Below, in pieces: positions 26,041 to 35,035 of a stretch of 64,000 bases of DNA (positions within the stretch are counted from its first letter, which is position 1; the number at the start of each line of letters is the position of its first letter). This DNA is from Thermoplasmata archaeon (GTDB taxonomy: Archaea; Thermoplasmatota; Thermoplasmata; Lutacidiplasmatales; SKW197). Location of the stretch: NCBI GenBank assembly GCA_038874435.1, contig JAVZCK010000012.1, forward strand, positions 1 through 64,000. Direction: 5' to 3'. The position numbers were made by a program, and so were the translations under genes. A model generated the notes under the pieces. The model ran no database searches, was not told where the DNA came from, and worked only from the letters and a program-made list of their open reading frames with translations.

Positions 26041-28290
26041 TCAATACCTCAAAATTTCATCAAATCGTTGCTCAATAATCCTTGTTTTTTCCTTTTCAAT
26101 GCTCTCAGGTGCCATCTCAACAATCAAGGTGCTCCCTGAAATTGAGTTCTCATCATCAATTGCTTTCAGAAAATCCACCACGGCTTTGAAGTCATTTGAA
26201 AGTAGTGCATTTGAAAGTGCATCGAAGAACACAAGACCATGGGTTTCACGCATGAAATCCAGAATTGTTTTCAAGACCTCGAATTCCAGGCGGGAGGGGC
26301 GCAGCAGATTCTCATAGCCCTCTGATTCTGTAAACCAGTAGATTTCTGCATCCGTGAATCTCGGGTCCTCTTTGAGTTTTTTCGGAAAATTTTTGGTGAC
26401 CATCAGAGCTTTTCTTCCTCTAATTAAATTTCTTATAATTTCAATTGTAGTGGTGTTAGTTTCGACAAGGTAGGAGCGGCCCAGCACTGGTTGAAAGCCT
26501 ATGTTCATCTCTCTAACCGGTAAATCTTCTTGCTTGTCCACTATCTTGCTGAACAAGGTACGGAACATGGTTGCATCCTTTTTTGAGAATGTGTTCAGGT
26601 CTGCAGTCACCAGCAATGCCGTGTTGTTTTGCATCACCTTGTCTATCACCGCCTTGATGAAGTTCATCACTGCGTCCATTCCATTGTAAAGAGCCATTAG
26701 TTCAATGTCATCAATTACAATTAAACCCCCTTTTGCTTCTCCAAGAAAGTTAGAAATTTCATATGTGATTTCAAAGTCAAGGCGTCTGATGTCGCATCGC
26801 TCCTCCACTGAATAGCTATCTGTAAGATAAACAAATGCAGCTTTCTCAAGTCCCTGAGCTTTTTTCAGACGTTCTGGGTAGCTCGTGGTCATGATGAGAA
26901 CACGGTCTTTTTTCAGAAATTCAGCAGCTGCAGCATAAGCAAGCTTTACATTGTTCGTGTTAATGAAGCAAATGTCGCCCTGTGCAATTTTAATGGTTTC
27001 TGGAGGAGGCTTCGCTGTTTTCTCCCCTTCTGTTTTTCCTGGTTGGGATTTTGGCTTTGCCTGTTGTGTAAAAGTAGTGTAGCTCGCAATTTTTCTGAAG
27101 GACTCCAAATACTTCAGTGTTTCCACATACTGTTTTCGCTTGAATGCGATTGTCGCCTGCTTCAGGATTGCAGCCAGATTTTTGACATTTGCACCTGCAT
27201 ATTTTTTCTCAACAAGCACCCTCCCGAGCTCGGCAATCTCTCCGTAAATTCTGGCATTCATTTCCTCAAGCATTTCCGTTTTGAATTTTTCAAGTTCAGA
27301 AGGTGTAGCTGTGTATCTAAATCGCTCATAACGCTCCTTTTCTTCCCGCATATCCAGTCCGTATCTTTCCATTGCAGTCATCACACGGTCAAATTCATCT
27401 CCCACCTCTCTCTTTTCAGCGGGTTTCGCAGCAATTCCCAGCATTTCTCGCAGATTGTCGTAGAGGTTTACTGCATCTAATATCTCACGCCGTGCAATGC
27501 ACTCTTTTGCCTCTGTCAGCATCTTTCTTTCCCTGCTCATGTTGGTCCCGTGTTTCTCAAGCAATGCAATTTTTCTTTCAATGTTGCCTAGCAGTTCGTT
27601 TAACTTCTTCACATTCGTCTCTCTCAACAGAGCAATGGCATCATTTAGATATTTCAACGCCGTCTGAATATCTCCTTTTTTTGCAAATTGGACTCCCTGG
27701 GCTATGTAAGACCTTGGTGCCGAAAGTTCTGCTTCAAGCCGTGTGCCCGCAGTCATCAGGGCTTTTGCTTCCGCCGTCTTCAAACTCAGTTCCTTGTCGG
27801 GTGTCAGCGGTTCAGAAGCACGAGCAGGTTCTGGTATTCCTGCTGGTGGTGGGGATGGGGGCACTCTTGGCTTTGGCATCTCCTTTACATACTCGACTTT
27901 CTCAACAATCACCTTTGGTTCCTTTTTCTCACCTAGAACCTCGGATTTTTTATCTGGTGTAGCTACAATCTTTGTTTCCTCTTCAAGCGGTGTTGCTGGA
28001 GGTACAGGTGCCACTGGTTTTTCATCAATCTCAAGTTCAGATAGGTCAAAGACACTGGATTCTGACTGTTTGGTTGAAGATTGTATCTTTTGCTTTTGGT
28101 TTTCTTCCTCTTTTGCTGGTGTTTCAGTGCTTTCATCACCTATCACAGACGAAAGCAAATCATCTAACGCCTTCTTCTTGTCCTCGACAACTACTGCAAA
28201 AAACTCAAGGTCAACACCGCAGCTGGGACACACTGTATCATTTTCTCCTACTTCCGCATCGCAGGCCATACAAACCCGTTTCTTCGCCAT
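26041..28290 (-). CDS. Zinc-ribbon, helical, DUF835 tandem protein
   Basis: An N-terminal zinc ribbon (CMACDAEVGENDTVCPSCG) and a DDLLSSV helix box resemble the paralogue at 10902-12389. A low-complexity acidic/proline linker and a helical TPR-like middle (about 170-400) follow. Two DUF835 domains end the protein, one starting near GDICFINTNNVKLAYAAAAE and one near RSYLVETNTTTIEIIRNLIR. DUF835 is an archaeal RecA-like or receiver-like fold seen in signalling proteins. Its ligand is unknown. It faces the PP-loop fusion gene with 5 bp between the stops. Confidence 0.75.
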   Translation of the reverse strand: MAKKRVCMACDAEVGENDTVCPSCGVDLEFFAVVVEDKKKALDDLLSSVIGDESTETPAKEEENQKQKIQSSTKQSESSVFDLSELEIDEKPVAPVPPATPLEEETKIVATPDKKSEVLGEKKEPKVIVEKVEYVKEMPKPRVPPSPPPAGIPEPARASEPLTPDKELSLKTAEAKALMTAGTRLEAELSAPRSYIAQGVQFAKKGDIQTALKYLNDAIALLRETNVKKLNELLGNIERKIALLEKHGTNMSRERKMLTEAKECIARREILDAVNLYDNLREMLGIAAKPAEKREVGDEFDRVMTAMERYGLDMREEKERYERFRYTATPSELEKFKTEMLEEMNARIYGEIAELGRVLVEKKYAGANVKNLAAILKQATIAFKRKQYVETLKYLESFRKIASYTTFTQQAKPKSQPGKTEGEKTAKPPPETIKIAQGDICFINTNNVKLAYAAAAEFLKKDRVLIMTTSYPERLKKAQGLEKAAFVYLTDSYSVEERCDIRRLDFEITYEISNFLGEAKGGLIVIDDIELMALYNGMDAVMNFIKAVIDKVMQNNTALLVTADLNTFSKKDATMFRTLFSKIVDKQEDLPVREMNIGFQPVLGRSYLVETNTTTIEIIRNLIRGRKALMVTKNFPKKLKEDPRFTDAEIYWFTESEGYENLLRPSRLEFEVLKTILDFMRETHGLVFFDALSNALLSNDFKAVVDFLKAIDDENSISGSTLIVEMAPESIEKEKTRIIEQRFDEILRY

Positions 28291-28391
28291 GCCTTCTGCT
28301 GGTAGTAAGTAGAGAGAAGTATATAAAATATCTTATTCCTCATACTGGCCTTGTTGTAGGTGCAATTCTGCAGATTGATGCAATAGAAACA

Positions 28392-28400
28392 GTTATAAAT
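28392..28400 (+). promoter_or_regulatory. TATA box of the coiled-coil gene
   Basis: GTTATAAAT lies about 48 bases before the ATG at 28444, giving a predicted leader of about 22 nt, consistent with the GAAGAGG motif just before the start. This gene therefore has a leader, unlike several others in the window. Confidence 0.5.
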
Positions 28401-28443
28401 AAGTGTAGGTATTGGTTATTTAGTAGTTCTGAAGAGGAACAAC

Positions 28444-29304
28444 ATGCCTGACGAAGTGCTCTACGACCTGGAAAAGAAAATTCAAGAACTGAATGCTGAA
28501 GCGGAAAAATACAGGCAGTTGAGAGACAATCTAAATGCTGAAGCCAAGAAGTGGGTAGAAGAAAGAGATAGGTTAAACAACGAAGCCAAGAAACTGGCTG
28601 ATGCTGCTAATGAACATAAGAACAAGCGAGAAGAATACAACAATAAGGTGAAGGAAGAGAAGGTAGAGCGAGAAAAATGGAATAAGAAGACCTTTGAGAT
28701 TGCAGATAAAATCCGAATGGCAAAACGGAAAAAGATGCCTAAAAACGGCGACCCTATAGCTAAATTGAAGAAAGAATTGAAAGAACTTGAATTCAAACAA
28801 ATGACTTCAGTGCTTAGCAGAGAGAAGGAAGAGGAACTCATAAAATCAATAGCGAGATTGCAGGCAGAGATTAGAAAACGGGAGAAGGAGATAGAGGAAG
28901 ATGAGGAGATTAAAGCGCTCACGAAGGAGTATGAACATGCGAAGGAGGAGGCAGAACGGCATCACAAACTCGTGAACGAGTATGCTGAGATTGCCCAGAA
29001 AGAACACGAGAAAATGGTCGAACTCTTCTCCAGAGCAGATGATTTGAGAAGACAGGCAGATGAAGCCCAGGAGAAATTCGTGAAGGCAAAATTGGAAGCA
29101 GATGAGGCGCATAGAAAGCATGTGGACAAGATACGGGAAATTCATGACATTGAAAAAATGGTCCATGCATTGAGGCAGAAGACAAAGAAGGAAGCGAAGA
29201 GCGATGCAGATAAGCAAGCAGAAGAGATTTACCAGAAGTTGATGAGTGGTAAGAAAATCACCACTGAAGAGCTTATAATTCTCCAAAGAGCTGGAAAGGC
29301 GTAA
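28444..29304 (+). CDS. Archaeal coiled-coil protein (COG1340-like)
   Basis: Almost the entire 286 aa is one charged coiled coil. An N-terminal repeated pattern (LNAEAEKYRQLRDNLNAEAK, then AEAKKWVEERDRLNNEAKK) is followed by a lysine-rich hinge (about 90-105) and a return helix. The C-terminus ends with KITTEELIILQRAGKA, a small conserved cap. COG1340 proteins of archaea have this form. The role is unknown. Confidence 0.8.
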   Translation: MPDEVLYDLEKKIQELNAEAEKYRQLRDNLNAEAKKWVEERDRLNNEAKKLADAANEHKNKREEYNNKVKEEKVEREKWNKKTFEIADKIRMAKRKKMPKNGDPIAKLKKELKELEFKQMTSVLSREKEEELIKSIARLQAEIRKREKEIEEDEEIKALTKEYEHAKEEAERHHKLVNEYAEIAQKEHEKMVELFSRADDLRRQADEAQEKFVKAKLEADEAHRKHVDKIREIHDIEKMVHALRQKTKKEAKSDADKQAEEIYQKLMSGKKITTEELIILQRAGKA

Positions 29305-29310
29305 ATCGCT

Positions 29311-30045
29311 CTATTTTATCAATGCTTGAAATTTTTGAGCATCGTTGAGCATGTTAGTGTTGTTGAAAAAAACATATACCTTTTCGCCATCCAGGGCTTT
29401 TACTTCCGCAGCTAACTTCTCAAGTTCGCTTTGTGTGTAGGTGTGTCTGTATCTTTCACCGCCATGTAATCTGAAATAGTAGTATTTTCCAGAAATTGGC
29501 TTTTTCCTCATCGGGTCTGTGCAGTGGTAAATTTCAAATTCTTCGCAGAGGGCTTTCACGGTTTCCTCGTTCCATTTACCCCTGAATTCCCAAAAAATCA
29601 GAAATTCGTTTGTTTTTATCTTAGCCAGAAAATTTCTGAGGTTTACAGCAGTCTCTAGAGTTTCATTGAAAGAAGGAGGGGACTGAAGTAAGATTGCTTT
29701 TGCATGTAATTCCCTTGCGATCTTTACTGTGTGTTCCCAGGCCCCAAGCACCTCTTCTGTGAGCTTGAAATCGCCATAATTGCCTTTTTTTTCCTCCGGA
29801 ATCACAATTCCCGCCTTCGCGTAAGTGCTTCCGCCCGGTCTGTGGGTGATGAACTGGTGAGCTTTAACTGTGAACTGAAAGTTTGGTTTTGTAGAAGTGA
29901 CTTTCTGCCACCAGTTCTGGGCGGTTTTTTCTGGAATCAGGCGGTAGAAGGTCTGCTGGGTCTCAACTGCATCTAGTATCTCCGCATACTTTTCGATGCC
30001 CACTGGAAACCCACAGCATCCAATAATTATATCCTCAGGTCTCAT
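29311..30045 (-). CDS. DUF72 family TIM-barrel protein
   Basis: The protein starts with IIIGCCGFPVGIEKYAEILD and contains ETQQTFYRLIPEKTAQNWW, FQFTVKAHQFITH and KYYYFRLHGGERYRHTYTQS, the DUF72/YecE signature. YecE-like proteins have a TIM barrel of unknown activity. The length of 244 aa is normal. It is convergent with the coiled-coil gene, with 6 bp between the stops. Confidence 0.9.
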   Translation of the reverse strand: MRPEDIIIGCCGFPVGIEKYAEILDAVETQQTFYRLIPEKTAQNWWQKVTSTKPNFQFTVKAHQFITHRPGGSTYAKAGIVIPEEKKGNYGDFKLTEEVLGAWEHTVKIARELHAKAILLQSPPSFNETLETAVNLRNFLAKIKTNEFLIFWEFRGKWNEETVKALCEEFEIYHCTDPMRKKPISGKYYYFRLHGGERYRHTYTQSELEKLAAEVKALDGEKVYVFFNNTNMLNDAQKFQALIK

Positions 30046-30399
30046 ACTCAGTTTTCCTCAATACACTACCCTAACTTATTTTTTTCTCCCGCTGCAAAGC
30101 TTGAGGCTAGGCCGAACAGGTCTTTTATGTAAATACTGGTGATTTGCAGGATTGATGTGTCCGTTATTCTGATGTATCTGGCTATTGTGTTAATTGCGGC
30201 CCACTGCTGTGTATGTATGCTTCCCTGAGACTAGAAAGTTCAAAACCCTAGTTATGCTACATTCCAGTTCTTAGCAAACTAGAATTAGAGCATGTGGCTT
30301 CACACCCATATTTTAGCATGATTCGAAGAACTTTCGCCTCCTTCTGCACCTCGATTACCTCTGTTGGTTTTATATACAGGATTGTCATAACATTTACAC
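30046..30399. other. 354-bp intergenic region with an open frame fragment
   Basis: This stretch separates the divergent DUF72 and CBS genes. On the minus strand 30066-30230 is an open frame of 54 codons (reading QGSIHTQQWAAINTIARYIR onward to a TAG at 30066-30068). It has no usable start codon and is closed upstream by a TAG at 30231-30233. It looks more protein-like than random and could be a gene remnant. A promoter for the CBS gene probably lies near TTTATATACAGG at about 30368-30379. Nothing else is evident. Confidence 0.4.
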
Positions 30400-30879
30400 A
30401 TGAAAGTTTCTGAGTGTATGCGGAAGAGGGTGATTACGCTCCCTGCAAACGCAACCATAAAGGATGCGGTAGATACCCTCGCACGCCACAACATAAGTGG
30501 TGCTCCAGTGGTTGATGAAAAAGGGAATCTTGTGGGTATCATATCTGAAACAGATATTTTTGAAAAGTTAAGAACTGAATTCAGGGAGTTGCGACTTGTA
30601 TTCCCAAACCTGCCGCTCATCAGTGTGAGTTTTGTGGAGATTCCAAAGGAAAAGAAAGCGCGAGAGATTTACGAGGAACTTGTGAACACAAAGGTAAGCG
30701 AAATTATGACGAAAGATGTTGTCACAGCATCCCCTGATGATGATGTCGGGCAGGTTATCCAGCTAATGGTAAAGCACAAGGTGAACCGGATTCCAATAAT
30801 CACAGACCATAAAATAAAGGGCATTATCACTCGTGGCGACATTCTCAAAGCCCTTTCAAAGGGAAAAGATGAGCGCTGA
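30400..30879 (+). CDS. Tandem CBS-domain protein
   Basis: This is a pair of CBS motifs (starting MKVSECMRKRVITLPANATI and near VSEIMTKDVVTASPDDDVGQ) in 159 aa with an insert of about 35 residues between them. CBS pairs bind adenosine nucleotides and regulate partners. The stop overlaps the next start by 11 bp, so it is coupled to the ZPR1 gene. Confidence 0.93.
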   Translation: MKVSECMRKRVITLPANATIKDAVDTLARHNISGAPVVDEKGNLVGIISETDIFEKLRTEFRELRLVFPNLPLISVSFVEIPKEKKAREIYEELVNTKVSEIMTKDVVTASPDDDVGQVIQLMVKHKVNRIPIITDHKIKGIITRGDILKALSKGKDER

Positions 30880-31381
30880 TGGTATCTTTGTTGATATTCC
30901 GTGCCCTTCCTGCAGCCAGAAAGGCATTTATTTAAGTTCCAGTTTGATAGACATTCCTTACATAGGTACCTGTATCCAGACAACCATTTCCTGCCAGCTC
31001 TGTGGATATAAATCTGCTGAGGTCTCGCCGGTAGAGGAAAGAGCGCCAGTGCATATAGAGTTCGTTGTGGAGAAACCAGAGGACCTAGATGCGAGAGTTG
31101 TCAAATCATCGCATGCGAAAGTGATTTTCAAAGAATTAGGGGTTGAAATTACACCTGGACCTGTTTCGGAAACTTACATTTCAAATGTAGAGGGGTTGTT
31201 GCGAAGGTTTGAGGATGTGCTAGACAATCTAAAATCCAGTTTAAAGGGTGAGGAACTGAATAAGTGTGAGGAATTGAAACAGAGGATTGCGAACATCATT
31301 GAAGGAAAAGAGAAGCTTACGATTTTGATAGACGACCCGAAGGGAATAAGTGCAATATTGCCGACGCATGGGAAAAGCTAA
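30869..31381 (+). CDS. ZPR1 zinc-finger protein
   Basis: An N-terminal C4 zinc finger (CPSCSQKG and CQLCGYKS, about residues 12-49) is followed by the ZPR1 beta domain with VVKSSHAKVIFKELGVEITP and the conserved PGPVSETYISNVEGLL, then a helical hairpin and a DDPKGISAI tail. Eukaryotic ZPR1 is a chaperone for eEF1A. The archaeal single-domain form is assumed to be related. I chose the ATG at 30869 because the family starts just before the zinc finger. The 3' end overlaps iscU by 4 bases. Confidence 0.92.
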   Translation: MSADGIFVDIPCPSCSQKGIYLSSSLIDIPYIGTCIQTTISCQLCGYKSAEVSPVEERAPVHIEFVVEKPEDLDARVVKSSHAKVIFKELGVEITPGPVSETYISNVEGLLRRFEDVLDNLKSSLKGEELNKCEELKQRIANIIEGKEKLTILIDDPKGISAILPTHGKS

Positions 31382-31812
31382 TGCTCGTGCTCCTCTGGAT
31401 GCACTTCCACTTCAATATCTATTCCCTTCTTCCTTTTGTAATAGTCCTTAATTGCCAGATGGAGTGCATCTGCAGCTAGATTTGAACAATGCATCTTTAC
31501 TGGTGGGAGCCCACCCAAGTTATCTGCAACATTTTGGCGAGTGATTTTCAGGGCTTCGTCCACATGTTTTCCCTTTGCAAGTTCTGTTATCATGCTGCTT
31601 GTGGCAATTGCTGCAGCACAGCCAAAGGTCTGGAATTTCACATCCACAATTATGTCATTTTCAACTTTGATGTAGACCGTCATCAAATCGCCACAAACCG
31701 GATTTCCTACAGTGCCAACACCATCTGCATTCTCTATCACGCCCACATTCCTTGGGTTTTTGAAATGGTCCATCACAATAGGACTGTACATTTCTTCTAC
31801 CTCCTGTTCCAT
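31378..31812 (-). CDS. iscU: Iron-sulfur cluster scaffold IscU
   Basis: The protein has the three conserved cluster-binding cysteines (GNPVCGD, FGCAAAIATS and KMHCSNLA) and the DHFKNPRNVG start typical of IscU/NifU-N. The C-terminus is histidine- and glutamate-rich. It overlaps iscS by 16 bp and is co-transcribed with it. It accepts sulfur from IscS and builds [2Fe-2S] or [4Fe-4S] clusters for the many ferredoxin-type proteins encoded here. Confidence 0.95.
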   Translation of the reverse strand: MEQEVEEMYSPIVMDHFKNPRNVGVIENADGVGTVGNPVCGDLMTVYIKVENDIIVDVKFQTFGCAAAIATSSMITELAKGKHVDEALKITRQNVADNLGGLPPVKMHCSNLAADALHLAIKDYYKRKKGIDIEVEVHPEEHEH

Positions 31813-32966
31813 AACGGAGAGATTTTTCGCAGCTCTGCTACAACACCTGGAAGTTTCGCTAGGAAAAGGTCAACCTCTTCCTCAGTATTGTAGCGTGAGA
31901 AGGTAATTCTGAGTGAGCCATGGGCTTCTTCATGCTTCAAACCAATCGCCATGAGTACATGCGAAGGTTGGAGTTTATGACTCGAACAAGCAGATCCAGT
32001 TGAGGTGGCGAACCCCTCATCATCCAGCTTAAGAATCAAAGATTCGCCCTCTATACCTGTAAAACGAAAATGGGCATTGTTTGGGAGCCGTTGAGTCCTG
32101 TGTCCATTGAGGTAACATGCCTCAATACTTCCAAGGACACCCTCTATGGTCTTCTCTCTCAGCTTTTGCATGTGTTCTGCATTCTTTTCCAGATTTGCTT
32201 TTGCTATCTCGCAGGCCTTTGCAAATCCTACAATGCCAGGAACATTTTCAGTGCTGGAACGCAAGCCCTTTTCGTGGCCCCCACCGTGTATGATTGGCTG
32301 AAGTTGGATGCCCTTTTTAATGTAGAGCGCACCGACTCCTTTTGGACCATGAATTTTATGGGCAGTGAGTGTAAGAAGGTCAATCTGTTGAGTTTTCACA
32401 TCAATCTGAATCTTACCCGCGGATTGTACAGCATCTGTGTGAAATGGAATACCCTGCTCAGTTGCAATTTTCCCAACTTCCTTAACTGGCTGAATTGTAC
32501 CGATCTCGTTATTGGAATGCATGATTGTAATGAGAATTGTATCCTTTCTTATGCTCCTTTCAAGTTCACCCAAGTCCACAATTCCATTTGCATCTACCTT
32601 CAGATATGTGACTTCAAAACCCTCTTTTTCCAGTGCCTTGCAGGTCTCAAGCACTGCAGGATGTTCGATGCTGGATGTAATTATGTGCTTGCCTTTGGTC
32701 TTGTTTCTGTAGGCAATACCTTTGATCGCAATGTTATCACTCTCTGTCCCACCACCAGTGAAAATTATTTCTTCAGGATGGGCGTTGATAAGCGATGCTA
32801 TTTTAGCTCTAGAGTCCTCAAGGGCTCTCTTTGCCTCCTGTCCAAAGGAATGGAGTGAAGAGGCATTGCCATAAAAATCACGGAAGTAAGGCAACATTGC
32901 CTCTACGACCTCTGGCGCTACCATCGTTGTAGCACTGTTATCAAAATAAATTCTTGGCTTCACCAT
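31797..32966 (-). CDS. iscS: Cysteine desulfurase IscS/NifS
   Basis: This PLP enzyme converts cysteine to alanine and an enzyme persulfide. The PLP-lysine motif is LTAHKIHGPKGVGALYIKKG, and the substrate-sulfur cysteine lies in ATSTGSACSSH. IYFDNSATT is the usual N-terminal motif. The length of 389 aa is typical. It provides sulfur for IscU and possibly for the ThiI-like and PP-loop proteins in this window. Confidence 0.96.
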   Translation of the reverse strand: MVKPRIYFDNSATTMVAPEVVEAMLPYFRDFYGNASSLHSFGQEAKRALEDSRAKIASLINAHPEEIIFTGGGTESDNIAIKGIAYRNKTKGKHIITSSIEHPAVLETCKALEKEGFEVTYLKVDANGIVDLGELERSIRKDTILITIMHSNNEIGTIQPVKEVGKIATEQGIPFHTDAVQSAGKIQIDVKTQQIDLLTLTAHKIHGPKGVGALYIKKGIQLQPIIHGGGHEKGLRSSTENVPGIVGFAKACEIAKANLEKNAEHMQKLREKTIEGVLGSIEACYLNGHRTQRLPNNAHFRFTGIEGESLILKLDDEGFATSTGSACSSHKLQPSHVLMAIGLKHEEAHGSLRITFSRYNTEEEVDLFLAKLPGVVAELRKISPLWNRR

Positions 32967-33074
32967 TACCTTACCTCAATCCTACATTACAGCAGGGTAA
33001 TATATGAGTTTCTGTGGGTGCAAGGATGTTTGCTGAAAAACTTAATCTACTCGTGCAATTTTTAGTAGCACTAA

Positions 33075-34382
33075 ATGAATACCGAATACTTGATAGTTGG
33101 AATTTTTATCGTCACATATGTATTTATCTCGTTTAGACGTGTGAGCAAAATCAAGATTGAGCGTCCCGCAATTGCCCTGTTTGGGGGCATTGCAATGGTG
33201 TTTGCGGGTGCAATTTCAACACAGGAAGCTTTGAGTGCAATTGACCTCAACACGATAGCGTTGTTGCTGGGTATGATGTTAATTGTGAGTGCCCTTGAGA
33301 TATCTGGATTCTTTAACTGGGCTGCGGTCCGTGTCACAAAGTTCGCGAATACACAGTTCCAATTACTGAGCTTTATAGTCGTGCTCACCGCGGTGCTTTC
33401 AGCTCTCTTTCTGAACGATGCGGTTGTGCTCATGCTCACACCAGTTGTGCTAAAGGTAGCTAAAACGCTGAGAGTTGACCCAGTGCCTTACCTTGTTGGG
33501 GAAGCCATGGCCTCAAACATTGGAAGTGTGGCAACACCAATTGGTAATCCGCAGAATGCCTACATTGCAATGAGGTCTGGCATTCCCTTTGCCCAGTTTG
33601 TGGTATATCTTCTTCCGCTTACCATAGTATGCATTCTGATTGAAATTTTGGTGCTTAAGGTCGTGTTCAGAAAAGAGTTGAGCCATCCAATAATGAAAGT
33701 GATAACTGTGGAAATCGAGAAAATTCCGAAAATGCACATGGAAAAAGCGTTTCACATGATTTCTGTGGCAAAACTGCTCTATGCAAGCGAGATTAAAAAC
33801 AGAAGATTACTTGTGTTTTCGCTCGTGGTTTTTGGGTTCGTGTTTGTAGGTTTCTTAGTTTCTAGTTCGGCTCTACCCATTTCAATTATTGCAATTGCAG
33901 GCGGTGCAATGGTGTTTGCACTCGTGCAACCGCTTTGTAAAGTTCAATCAAAAGATGTGCTGAAAGGTGTTGACTGGGGCATCCTTATTTTTTTCGCAGG
34001 GCTTTTCATTCTTTTAAGAGCTGTGGAAAACACGGTGTTGATGGGTTTAATCGAAGCGTATTTCATCCAAAAGCCAAGTGTCTTCAATCTCTCGTTTGTT
34101 ACTGTAGTGCTTTCCAATCTGATAAGCAATGTGCCTGCAGTGATGCTGTTGGCTCCTGTAAGCCATGTGATGCCTATGGAACAATTCTATTTCACACTAG
34201 CCGCAATTTCAACACTGGCAGGAAATGCTACGCTTCTCGGCGCGGCTGCAAACATAATTGTGGCTGAATCAGCCTTGAGTCATGGATTTGAGTTGAAATT
34301 CAAGCAGTTCTTGATTGCAGGGCTTCCCACAACCGTGCTCACTGTGATCGTTGCCACCATCTATCTTTTCTTTGTTTTTTAG
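33075..34382 (+). CDS. ArsB/NhaD-type anion or sodium permease
   Basis: This integral membrane protein has about 11-12 helices in 435 aa. The LALNDAVVLMLTP-like motif (SALFLNDAVVLMLTPVVLKV) and ASNIGSVATPIGNPQNAYIA (about 142-162), with a second half repeat near SNLISNVPAVMLLAPVSHVM and GNATLLGAAANIIVAE, are the ion-transporter superfamily signatures. The substrate cannot be assigned. ArsB, NhaD and SLC13 members all share these motifs. It is convergent with pcm, overlapping by 4 bases. Confidence 0.85.
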   Translation: MNTEYLIVGIFIVTYVFISFRRVSKIKIERPAIALFGGIAMVFAGAISTQEALSAIDLNTIALLLGMMLIVSALEISGFFNWAAVRVTKFANTQFQLLSFIVVLTAVLSALFLNDAVVLMLTPVVLKVAKTLRVDPVPYLVGEAMASNIGSVATPIGNPQNAYIAMRSGIPFAQFVVYLLPLTIVCILIEILVLKVVFRKELSHPIMKVITVEIEKIPKMHMEKAFHMISVAKLLYASEIKNRRLLVFSLVVFGFVFVGFLVSSSALPISIIAIAGGAMVFALVQPLCKVQSKDVLKGVDWGILIFFAGLFILLRAVENTVLMGLIEAYFIQKPSVFNLSFVTVVLSNLISNVPAVMLLAPVSHVMPMEQFYFTLAAISTLAGNATLLGAAANIIVAESALSHGFELKFKQFLIAGLPTTVLTVIVATIYLFFVF

Positions 34383-35035
34383 TGCCTGAAGCCGTATTGC
34401 CCAGTTAGTGGGACAAAAATGCAGCCGCCAAAGTTCTCCTTTTCCAATTGGCTTCCCTTTTTAGTGTAACGGTAGAGTTCCTGATAAAACCGTCCACCAA
34501 CTGGAATCAAAAGGATGCCCTCCTCTTTGAGTTGTGAAAACAGCGGTGGAGGGGGCTTGGGTGCGGCACATGTGAGGAAGATGCGGTCATATGGTGCATG
34601 TTCTTTCAAGCCAACAGAGCCATCAGCATAAATTGCAGTTACTGTGTGGCTGTAGCCAGTTTTTTTAAGATTGTCCACTGCAAACTTATACATTCTTTCG
34701 TTGTTTTCTATGGTGTAGACATGGCCTTGCTCACCAACAAGTTCTGCAGCAAGGGCGGCGTGATAACCTGTGCCAGTGCCTACTTCCAATACTCTTTGTC
34801 CCTTTTCCAATTCTAGCAGTTCTAGCATCATCGCAACCATGTGGGGTGCCGAAATTGTTTGTCCCTCGTAGATGTGCAGAGGGGTGTCCTCGTAGGCGTA
34901 CTCCTGAAGTTCTGGTGGAACAAAAAGATGCCTTGGCACTTTCTTCATTGCTGCAATTACCTCTGGCTTCGTGAGATAGCCAGCTTTAGTCAAATATTCT
35001 ATCAGTTTTTCACGTCTGTTTTCCATGTCCCTCAT
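34379..35035 (-). CDS. pcm: Protein-L-isoaspartate O-methyltransferase
   Basis: This enzyme methylates isoaspartyl residues to start their repair. The SAM motif VLEVGTGTGYHAALAAEL and the QTISAPHMVAMMLELL segment are diagnostic, and LIPVGGRFYQELYRYTKKGS matches the C-terminal fold. The length of 218 aa is normal. The 5' end overlaps the mscS-like gene by 26 bp. Confidence 0.95.
   Translation of the reverse strand: MRDMENRREKLIEYLTKAGYLTKPEVIAAMKKVPRHLFVPPELQEYAYEDTPLHIYEGQTISAPHMVAMMLELLELEKGQRVLEVGTGTGYHAALAAELVGEQGHVYTIENNERMYKFAVDNLKKTGYSHTVTAIYADGSVGLKEHAPYDRIFLTCAAPKPPPPLFSQLKEEGILLIPVGGRFYQELYRYTKKGSQLEKENFGGCIFVPLTGQYGFRH

Noticed and set aside
27372-28451. Plus-strand ORFs opposite the DUF835 gene
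   Set aside because: Antisense shadows with low-complexity composition and no motifs.
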